This document shows, piece by piece, positions 28,500-35,516 of a DNA stretch of 64,000 bases (position 1 is its first letter; every line of letters starts with the position of its first letter). This stretch comes from Endozoicomonas sp. SCSIO W0465 (GTDB lineage: Bacteria; Pseudomonadota; Gammaproteobacteria; Pseudomonadales; Endozoicomonadaceae). Made by a program: the position numbers and the translations under genes. The notes under the pieces were generated by a model. That model saw nothing but the letters and a program-made list of their open reading frames with translations. It ran no database searches and had not been told where the DNA came from. The stretch covers positions 2,086,001 to 2,150,000 of the forward strand of contig NZ_CP092417.1 of assembly GCF_023716865.1 (NCBI RefSeq). Reading direction: 5' to 3'.

Positions 28500-29111
28500 T
28501 TATCGATATAATTGTCGGGTTTCTGCCGTCACTTCGTATGCTTCGGAGACTTCCTTCAGGAATTCCTCAGCCACCAGCGCCAGCGCACGGTAAAAGCCGC
28601 TCTCATCTGCCTCAGCCAACAGTGCCAGATAACGACCAGACCATGGCAGCAGATGAGTGCCGAGCAGCTCCACTACCGCATCATCATTCTCAGTCTCCAT
28701 AAAGTAAGCCATGGCCAGAATCATCAGGCCAAACTGATCTTCCGGCTCATTCAACTCCGTATCCAGCTCTACCTCGTTGGCCCGCAGAAACTGACGATAA
28801 GCCTGTGCCGTTTCACCCAGCAGCAGGTTTTCCCTGTCGAGATAGACCGATCCCCAGGGTGGCGCCGACATGACCCCCTGTCCTTCAAACAGCAGGGAAA
28901 ACTGATAGGGTAATTTCGCTATCTCCACAGAGCACAGACGGGCTGCAGCTTCCTCTATCCGGGATGAATTTTGCCAGTCCAGCAGAGCGGGCAGTTCAGC
29001 CAGTTCGGTAATGACATTACTGGCTTCTTCGGAGGTTGGCGAATAATAAAACAGGGTTCCCAGCATTCTGGGCAGAACGGCAACAGCAGACAACGCGGCA
29101 CTTCCTGACAT
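28500..29111 (-). CDS. dmsD: TorD/DmsD-family redox-enzyme chaperone
   Basis: 203 residues from the ATG at 29111 (MSGSAALSAVAVLPRMLG); an in-frame ATG at 29141 adds 10 residues. Family signatures are LPRMLGTLFYYSP near 15, APPWGSVYLDRENLLLGETA near 100, ELNEPEDQFGLMILAMAYFM near 135 and HLLPWSGRYLALL near 165, matching DmsD. These all-helical cytosolic proteins bind twin-arginine signal peptides of molybdoenzymes and hold them until the cofactor is inserted. No dmsABC/torA-type reductase genes are in this window, so the client is elsewhere or absent. Confidence 0.82.
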   Translation of the reverse strand: MSGSAALSAVAVLPRMLGTLFYYSPTSEEASNVITELAELPALLDWQNSSRIEEAAARLCSVEIAKLPYQFSLLFEGQGVMSAPPWGSVYLDRENLLLGETAQAYRQFLRANEVELDTELNEPEDQFGLMILAMAYFMETENDDAVVELLGTHLLPWSGRYLALLAEADESGFYRALALVAEEFLKEVSEAYEVTAETRQLYR

Positions 29112-29215
29112 CAAACGTATGGAGACTACTTGTGGAGACAACTATAATGTTGAGCGATTTTCTTGAGTATATGGAGTAATACCGAAAAGCTTGCCCCGGA
29201 AGCTTGGCTGTAGAC

Positions 29216-29965
29216 TCACGCCCTGAATGCCTCTATCGCCACAACAAATGGTTCAGCCAGATACGCTGCCCAGTAATCGTCACCCTTTGCCTTAAGCCCT
29301 TCTTCCGTCACCGGCGGATAGAGCACATTCACGCGGGTAAAACCTGCCTCTTCAAGGCACTGGACAATCGTACTGGTAGACCAGCAATAATCGGTGAAGT
29401 GTACCTTTGTTTCAGCGACTTGAATGGTCAACTCAAAGGGATCGCCATCTTGAAGGCTTTCCACAGACTGCACCTTTTTGCCGTAGCAGTCATCCGGTGC
29501 CAGTGGATTAGCCTGCACTCGGGCGTGGCTCTCAGAATCCATGGCCAGAAGATAACTATAACTGCCTGGTGACGTATGATACGAGAGGGTATCTGCAAGT
29601 TCTTTCAAGTGGCTGAGACTGGCCAGTCGACAGGTAAGCCAGAAGGCAAACACCAGAGAAAATGATCCGTCCAGTCGCAATGAAGTGGGATCAGCCTGTT
29701 TATACTCAATGCCGGAGCCAGCCGACTCATTCAACTGTATCGCCCGCTCCAGCATGGCCGGACACTGATCCACTCCCACCACATAATGAGCCCCTGCCGT
29801 CAGGGCAAGGCGGGAAAAGAAGCCTTCGCTGCAACGCAGATCCAGCACGGAGTCCACCTGGTGTGTTTTAAGCACACTTTGTACAAAAGGGGTACAAACG
29901 TATCTGGCAACGGGTGACTCCGCCACGGCAATGGCGTAGTCATCTGGCGTGAAAAAATGACTCAT
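29216..29965 (-). CDS. Class I SAM-dependent methyltransferase
   Basis: 249 residues. The SAM-binding motif I region is VDSVLDLRCSEGFFSRLAL near residue 38 (D-x-R-C-x-E-G, a slightly unusual version of D-x-G-x-G-x-G), motif II has VVGVDQCPAMLERA near 62, and FSLVFAFWLTCRLASLSHLK near 100 corresponds to post-motif II. It resembles Tam/ubiE-like small-molecule methyltransferases. The substrate is unknown. It lies about 100 bp upstream of the dmsD-like gene on the same strand. Confidence 0.75.
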   Translation of the reverse strand: MSHFFTPDDYAIAVAESPVARYVCTPFVQSVLKTHQVDSVLDLRCSEGFFSRLALTAGAHYVVGVDQCPAMLERAIQLNESAGSGIEYKQADPTSLRLDGSFSLVFAFWLTCRLASLSHLKELADTLSYHTSPGSYSYLLAMDSESHARVQANPLAPDDCYGKKVQSVESLQDGDPFELTIQVAETKVHFTDYCWSTSTIVQCLEEAGFTRVNVLYPPVTEEGLKAKGDDYWAAYLAEPFVVAIEAFRA

Positions 29966-30086
29966 GTTTGCGAATCCTTTGACTACCTGACCGTAAAGTA
30001 TTGCAGAAATATGGAACTTTTTTGTGATCAGTTGTCTATATGAGATAGGAAAATCATATAAATTTTATAATCACAGGACTTATCTT

Positions 30087-30815
30087 ATGAGTAATCCGGT
30101 TTTGGCTGGCGGAGCAAATGCTTCTCAACTTCCCCCTCACAGTGCAGGTGCCTGTCCACCTCCCCCTGCTTATAGCGTAGTGGACACCAACAATCCTGAT
30201 GGCCTTAAAGCGGTTGAATCCGCTAAAAAGATGATCCAACACTGCTCAGACCCTCAGGGCAGGCTCAATTCAGGTCAGTTATCCCGTCTTCTGGACATGA
30301 CGATCAAGTATATTGAACAGCAAACCGGCGTTTTACCTTCAGTTGTTGCTGGCGCTGCAGCAAATAACCCGGTCAGCAATAACCCGACGAACCCTGACCT
30401 GAAGGACTGGGGAGCCTGGGAGAAGGCATTTTTCAGATACATAATTAAGTCCTTACCAGAAGGCTCTAATAAATACGGTACTGCAGATCTGAACTGCCAA
30501 AAACGCCAAGCGATTTGTAAAACGCTTGGCGCTAATATCGGGCTTGATCAAGGAAAGATTCTCAGTATTTTACGGCACCCGCTATTTCTGGAATCATTGC
30601 AGGAAGCCAGGATTCCGGCTGACACAGTGAGGCCTCTCGATGTCAAAGTCCTTATGCAAAAAGCACGCGATGGTGTACAAGCGTTCGATCAATTGTTCCT
30701 CGCTTACGAGACAAGAGGTTATCTTAAGCCCACAGGGATGATCAAAGCAGCCATTGAATTGGGTTATCTGCCATTAGAAGACATTGAAACACTTTATAGT
30801 ACCGGCAGCTTATAA
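30087..30815 (+). CDS. Hypothetical protein with a proline-rich N-terminus
   Basis: 242 residues from the ATG at 30087 (MSNPVLAGGANASQLPPHSA). No recognised family. Residues 15-35 are Pro-rich (ACPPPPAYS, a PPxY-like motif that in eukaryotes recruits WW-domain proteins such as NEDD4 ligases). The rest looks all-helical, with LSRLLDMTIKYIEQQTG near 70 and AWEKAFFRYIIKSL near 112. No signal peptide or membrane helix. It could be a secreted host-interaction protein; that is only inference. radA follows 84 bp downstream. Confidence 0.5.
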   Translation: MSNPVLAGGANASQLPPHSAGACPPPPAYSVVDTNNPDGLKAVESAKKMIQHCSDPQGRLNSGQLSRLLDMTIKYIEQQTGVLPSVVAGAAANNPVSNNPTNPDLKDWGAWEKAFFRYIIKSLPEGSNKYGTADLNCQKRQAICKTLGANIGLDQGKILSILRHPLFLESLQEARIPADTVRPLDVKVLMQKARDGVQAFDQLFLAYETRGYLKPTGMIKAAIELGYLPLEDIETLYSTGSL

Positions 30816-30898
30816 AAAATATGGTTGGGATACATGTGCTATTTGTCAGAGAGCTCACGAACCCGTTAGACTGGCGCTATTTACACAAAGACTCTTCA

Positions 30899-32272
30899 AT
30901 GGCAAAAGCAAAATCCCGAAAGGCGTACGTCTGTATCGAATGCGGCAGCGAAGCCGCCAAATGGCAGGGGCAGTGCCCGGACTGCAAGTCGTGGAACTCT
31001 TACAAAGAAGTTAACCTCGGTCCGGCAGCCTCCCCAGCCATTGCCGCCAGTAACAAGGCCGGGTTTGCCGGTACCCTCTCCGGGCTGAAAACCCTCAGCG
31101 AAGTCGATGTTGAAGAAGCCCCACGTTTTTCCAGCGGTATGACGGAGTTCGACCGGGTGCTCGGTGGCGGTTTTGTCAAGGGCAGTGCTGTGTTGATTGG
31201 TGGCCATCCCGGTGCCGGTAAAAGTACCATCCTGTTGCAGGTGCTCTGTCACGTTGCCCAATCAATGAATGCGCTCTACGTATCCGGTGAAGAGTCACTG
31301 CAGCAGATTGCCGCCCGTGCCCAGCGGTTAGGGTTGCCCACCGATAACCTGAAAATGCTGGCGGAAACTTCGGCAGAAAATATCGTAGCAGTAGCGGAGC
31401 AGGAAAAGCCCGGCATCATCGTGATTGACTCTATCCAGGTGATGTATATGAACGGGGTAGACTCGGTGCCCGGAGGTGTTGGCCAGGTAAAAGAATCCGC
31501 AGCCTTTCTGACCCGGTACGCCAAACAGAGCGGTACCGTATTGTTGATTGTTGGCCACGTCACCAAAGACAACTCGCTGGCCGGTCCCATGACCCTGTCC
31601 CATATCATCGATACCCAGATCATGCTGGGCAATACCGATGATTCCCGTTTTCGCATGATGCGGGCTACCAAAAACCGCTTTGGCCAGGTGAATGAGCTGG
31701 GTATTTTCGCCATGACCGAAACGGGCATGAAAGAAGTGAAAAATCCGTCGGCCATTTTCCTGTCACGAACCCAGGAAGCGACTTCTGGCAGTATTATTTC
31801 TGTGCTGTGGGAAGGTACTCGTCCCCTGTTGGTTGAGATACAGGGGCTGGTGGTGGAATCTCAATTGGGCAACCCGCGTCGTGTAACTGTCGGTGTGGAG
31901 CAGAATCGTCTGGCCATGCTACTGGCGATTCTGACCCGACATGGTGGCATTTTTACCAGTGACCAGGATGTATTTCTGAACGTGGTTGGCGGCGTAAAGA
32001 TCACTGAAACCAGTGCTGACCTGGCCAGCCTGCTGGCTGTCGTTTCCAGCCTGCGAGATACGCCACTGCCGCAGGATCTGGTGGCGTTTGGTGAGGTTGG
32101 GCTGGCCGGAGAAATCCGTCCGGTGGCCAATGGACAGGAACGTCTGACCGAAGCTGCCAAGCACGGTTTCAGCCGGGCCATTGTTCCTGTGGCCAATCAG
32201 CCAAGGAAGCCGATTCCCGGTTTGACGGTGATTGCTGTGAAAAAATTATCGGAAGCGCTGGAAGCTATTTGA
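30899..32272 (+). CDS. radA: DNA repair protein RadA (Sms)
   Basis: 457 residues from the ATG at 30899 (MAKAKSRKAYVCIECGSEAA); E. coli RadA has 460. The N-terminal zinc finger is CIECG...CPDCKSW. The RecA-like ATPase has Walker A GGHPGAGKSTILLQ near 100 and Walker B IIVIDSIQVMY near 185, then the RadA-specific KNRFG motif (ATKNRFGQVNELG) near 255 and a C-terminal Lon-like domain. RadA is a branch-migrating helicase in homologous recombination. An in-frame extension upstream to 30821 is not conserved and is ignored. Confidence 0.96.
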   Translation: MAKAKSRKAYVCIECGSEAAKWQGQCPDCKSWNSYKEVNLGPAASPAIAASNKAGFAGTLSGLKTLSEVDVEEAPRFSSGMTEFDRVLGGGFVKGSAVLIGGHPGAGKSTILLQVLCHVAQSMNALYVSGEESLQQIAARAQRLGLPTDNLKMLAETSAENIVAVAEQEKPGIIVIDSIQVMYMNGVDSVPGGVGQVKESAAFLTRYAKQSGTVLLIVGHVTKDNSLAGPMTLSHIIDTQIMLGNTDDSRFRMMRATKNRFGQVNELGIFAMTETGMKEVKNPSAIFLSRTQEATSGSIISVLWEGTRPLLVEIQGLVVESQLGNPRRVTVGVEQNRLAMLLAILTRHGGIFTSDQDVFLNVVGGVKITETSADLASLLAVVSSLRDTPLPQDLVAFGEVGLAGEIRPVANGQERLTEAAKHGFSRAIVPVANQPRKPIPGLTVIAVKKLSEALEAI

Positions 32273-32340
32273 TCCAACAGCCTTCCACAGGACAGTTATT
32301 TTACTGGCTATAACAGTAGTACCAGTAAAAGGCATCCTTT

Positions 32341-33402
32341 TCATAAGACCGAATCAAATCTGGTGTAGTCATGCTTTTTCTGGTTAGCCACCGTGAAATG
32401 GGCTCGATCGGGAGAGTAAATTGCTGTCTGGTTGGTCGACTGAAAAGCGGTTGTGATGGAGGGTGTTGATAATTCAGCTTTTTTTGCATTAGCTGCTAAT
32501 TCTCCTTGTTTCTTGGCTACTTCTACACTTAAGCCTTTTTTTATAGCTGACCGATAGGCTTTCGATTTTGCATTATTTATGGCTATTCTTTGCTTGCCTT
32601 TATCAGATGCTTTGTATTTGGCTATGGCCCTGGCCCTGGCCTCTTTGCCTTTAGCGGAGGCTTCGTATCTGGCACTGGTCTGCTTGCCTTTATCGGATGC
32701 TTTGTATTTGGCTCTGGCCTTCTTTAGTTTATCGGATGCTTTGTATTTGGCTCTGGCCTTCCTCAGTTTATCGGATGCTTTACATTCGACACTGGCCTTC
32801 TTCCCAGGCTCCGGAAAAGTATCAATACGATATTGATGAGAAGTTTCTACCGGTTGGTGAGGGCTGTTATCAACAACCGATGAGCTTTGCGAGGCTGATT
32901 GGCCTAAACCTAAAATGGACTGAATCGAAAAACATTCATTAGCAGGAACATAGGTGGGGACATAATCACTCTTCTGCAGTTCTATTCTAACCGGCGGGTA
33001 ATATACCTGGTCTTCTTTAGTGTGGCTGTCAACGGCTACTATCGACCTTCTTTCTAAGCGGGGAGCATTGAATGGATTCTGAAAAGGTACAGCTGTTTGA
33101 AAAGGCACCGCTGTTTGAAAAGGTACAGCTGTTTGAAAAGGCACCGCTGTTTGAAAAGGTACAGCTGTTTGAAAAGGTTCCACTGTTTGAAAAGGCGCCA
33201 CTGTCTGAAAAGACATCAGCGGTTGCTGAAGGTAGTTTCGAGTCGTCTTTTCAGCTGGGATAGCACATGGAACAGTAGCTGCTTGTGCAACCTTACGGGA
33301 GAAGACCTGACCGGATGCACCATCCGAAAAATTAATATATTGAAAAATGGAAATGTGATCAGTCTTTGCATTTGACCGAGCAAAAAAAATAGGTCTATAC
33401 AT
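32341..33402 (-). CDS. Protein with two unrelated short tandem-repeat classes
   Basis: 353 residues. Residues about 63-108 are a run of PFQTAV-type hexapeptides (an 18-bp unit repeated about seven times at 33072-33215). Residues about 205-285 are basic 10-13-residue units such as KYKASDKGKQTSARYEASAK, ARAKYKASDKLKK and IAKYKASDKGKQRIA. The C-terminal part is Lys/Ala-rich. The total is strongly positively charged, suggesting nucleic acid or acidic-partner binding. I do not know a family for it. Since it has no signal peptide and lies near the TALE-like array, it may be another host-nucleus-directed protein; that is inference. Confidence 0.55.
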   Translation of the reverse strand: MYRPIFFARSNAKTDHISIFQYINFSDGASGQVFSRKVAQAATVPCAIPAEKTTRNYLQQPLMSFQTVAPFQTVEPFQTAVPFQTAVPFQTAVPFQTAVPFQTAVPFQNPFNAPRLERRSIVAVDSHTKEDQVYYPPVRIELQKSDYVPTYVPANECFSIQSILGLGQSASQSSSVVDNSPHQPVETSHQYRIDTFPEPGKKASVECKASDKLRKARAKYKASDKLKKARAKYKASDKGKQTSARYEASAKGKEARARAIAKYKASDKGKQRIAINNAKSKAYRSAIKKGLSVEVAKKQGELAANAKKAELSTPSITTAFQSTNQTAIYSPDRAHFTVANQKKHDYTRFDSVL

Positions 33403-33681
33403 TGAATCATTGAATCACTGAATCTGAAACCAAGCTTGAGACCACTATTTTTTATGAAAGTTCATCCCTAACCTAACCCATTCGTTATTTATGCCAACCG
33501 AGCATATATATTTGTTATGGCTATTGATAATAGCGATGTAAAACACTTCTAAAGCCCACACCTAACGGATGACTGAAGACAGTGGAGTTGTTTTCTGACA
33601 TCACGGTTAACCAGAACTGCTTTCGTCGGCGCTCCCATTTCAATGCGGGTTGTAAGAGGGAAGTGAAAATAAGATTATTGC

Positions 33682-33864
33682 CTGGTACATCATTTCAATG
33701 AGATTGACGTGTACCATCTCCGTTCATCCTGAGCGGAGTCGAAGAGTGTTTGGCACGATCTATCATGGGCCGGAGTTTGCGCCCTTCGACAGGCTTCAGG
33801 ACGAACGGAGTGCAGAGGCTTATGGTAACGACAACCCGTCAAACTCATTGAAACCATGTACTAG
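33682..33864. repeat. CTAG-flanked palindromic mini-element, inverted copy of 2763-2944
   Basis: Same 180-bp element as at 2763-2944 in reverse orientation, with a right CTAG and a decayed left CTGG. It lies in the otherwise empty 33403-33987 interval between the basic repeat protein gene and cbpA. Confidence 0.75.
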
Positions 33865-33987
33865 TGAACAGTGAACATTTCAGACACAATAGATCGTTTA
33901 TCATTACCCCGGCATTCTGGCTTGGTAACCCCTGCTTTGGTCTATAGTTGACTCAAAGGCAACGGGTATAGCGATACTGGATGCATT

Positions 33988-34941
33988 ATGGAATTCAAAG
34001 ACTACTACAAGATTCTGGGCGTAGCGCCTGATGCTGATAAGAAGACGATAAAGAACGCCTACCGAAAGCTGGCCAGGAAGTATCACCCGGATGTTAGTGA
34101 CCACCGCGATGCTGAAAATCAGTTCAAGGAGGTTGCGGAAGCCTATGAAGTACTGAAAGACGACGGGAAACGTGCAGAGTACGATGAGATTCGTCAGTAT
34201 GGAGGAGCTCATCAGGGGTTTCGCCCGCCACCCGGCTGGGAACCCTCCGATTTCCGGGGCGGTGGGGGAAGTCATTTCCAGGGGGATTTTTCGGACTTTT
34301 TTTCGTCTGTTTTTGGCGGTGGCACAGAAGCCGGCTCCAGTGATTTTGGACGACGCAGAACTTATAACCAGAGAGGGCAGGATATAGAGACCGAGATGCC
34401 TGTTTTTCTTGAAGACACACTATCCGAAGAGTCCAAAACCATCTCCTACAGTCTGCCCCATTATGATGAGCACGGACAGGTTACCGAGGTGAATAAAACT
34501 CTTAAGGTAAAAATCCCCTCCGGCGTTACCGATGGTGAGCTGATCCGGTTGAAAGGTCAGGGGGCTCCGGGTATCGGTGATGGTAGTAGCGGCGATCTGT
34601 ATTTGCGCATCAGGCTGGTACCACATCCACTGTTTGATGTGGAAGGGCATAACCTGATTATTACCCTTCCCCTTGCTCCCTGGGAGGCCGCCCTCGGTGC
34701 CAAGGTGACACTGCCGACGCTGTCAGGCAAGATTAATCTTACCATTCCGGCCAATAGTCAGAGTGGTCAGCGCTTGCGGGTAAAAGGCAAAGGCCTGCCC
34801 GGTAAACAGGTACAGGGGGATCTTTATGCAGTGCTAAAAATTGTTATGCCCAAAAGCAACGACAGCATTAAGGAGCATTGGCAGCTGCTGGCAGAACAGG
34901 CCCCCTTCGAACCGCGAGCTGAGTGGAGTGAAGTCCCATGA
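33988..34941 (+). CDS. cbpA: Curved DNA-binding protein CbpA (DnaJ family)
   Basis: 317 residues. The J domain (residues 1-70, DYYKILGVAPDADKKTIKNA with the HPD motif in KYHPDVSD) stimulates DnaK. A Gly/Phe-rich linker (about 75-125) leads into two C-terminal substrate-binding domains (KVKIPSGVTDGELIRLKGQG). There is no zinc finger, as in CbpA rather than DnaJ. It binds DnaK clients and curved DNA. cbpM overlaps its stop codon by 4 bp, the usual regulator pair. Confidence 0.95.
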   Translation: MEFKDYYKILGVAPDADKKTIKNAYRKLARKYHPDVSDHRDAENQFKEVAEAYEVLKDDGKRAEYDEIRQYGGAHQGFRPPPGWEPSDFRGGGGSHFQGDFSDFFSSVFGGGTEAGSSDFGRRRTYNQRGQDIETEMPVFLEDTLSEESKTISYSLPHYDEHGQVTEVNKTLKVKIPSGVTDGELIRLKGQGAPGIGDGSSGDLYLRIRLVPHPLFDVEGHNLIITLPLAPWEAALGAKVTLPTLSGKINLTIPANSQSGQRLRVKGKGLPGKQVQGDLYAVLKIVMPKSNDSIKEHWQLLAEQAPFEPRAEWSEVP

Positions 34942-35243
34942 GCGATACACAAACCACCTACCTGAGTTTCACCGAAGTTTGTCTGCAGACCGGTGTAGCA
35001 GAAGAGACGGTCATCGAAATTATCGAGCAGGGAATTGTAGACCCCCTCGGTGCTTCACCCGGCGAATGGCGATTCAGCCCGGCCATGGTGCTACTGACCA
35101 GAAAAGCGGTGCGCCTGCACGATGATCTTGATGTAGACTGGCCGGGTATAGCCTTGGCTATCGAGTTATTGGGAAAACTGGATCAGCTTCGGGAAGAAAA
35201 CCGCCACCTCAAACGGCGTTTGAGTCGCTTTATGAGTGGTTAG
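34938..35243 (+). CDS. cbpM: CbpA modulator CbpM
   Basis: 101 residues. Matches the MerR-like helix-turn-helix fold of CbpM: YLSFTEVCLQTGVAEETVIE, IVDPLGASPGEWRFSP and DLDVDWPGIALAIELLGKLD, then a coiled-coil end. It inhibits CbpA co-chaperone and DNA-binding activity. The start ATG overlaps the cbpA stop (ATGA). Confidence 0.92.
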   Translation: MSDTQTTYLSFTEVCLQTGVAEETVIEIIEQGIVDPLGASPGEWRFSPAMVLLTRKAVRLHDDLDVDWPGIALAIELLGKLDQLREENRHLKRRLSRFMSG

Positions 35244-35378
35244 TGCCTCCAAAAGCTTTGACACAAACACTCGTTTGGGCTGGTTTCCCGCCCGGGGATA
35301 GCGGCCAGCAGTGCTTTTTATCCATCAAGCTTTACTGTAACAACTTATGGCTGAATAGATAAAAAGAAGTCGGGACTC

Positions 35379-35516
35379 CTGGTAAAAACACCTGATAAAA
35401 CCTGACCATCGCTGCCGTCATGGCCTGAGTTGTGACGGTAATTCGATCATTAATGAACTAAAAGGCTGTTGCCTGTGTCTGAGCTGACATGATTTGATGA
35501 ATAAAGTTTATAAATA
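35379..35516 (+). promoter_or_regulatory. Conserved upstream block of the repeat-protein genes (copy A)
   Basis: About 138 bp from CTGGTAAAAACACC to the ATG, nearly identical ahead of every gene of the array: 38334-38471, 43739-43877, 47174-47313, 49920-50058, 53131-53269, 61184-61322 and 63708-63846. It contains TGACGGTAATTCGATCATTA and an AT-rich run directly before the ATG with no clear Shine-Dalgarno sequence. Common control of the family is inferred; no sigma factor site is assigned with confidence. Confidence 0.6.
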
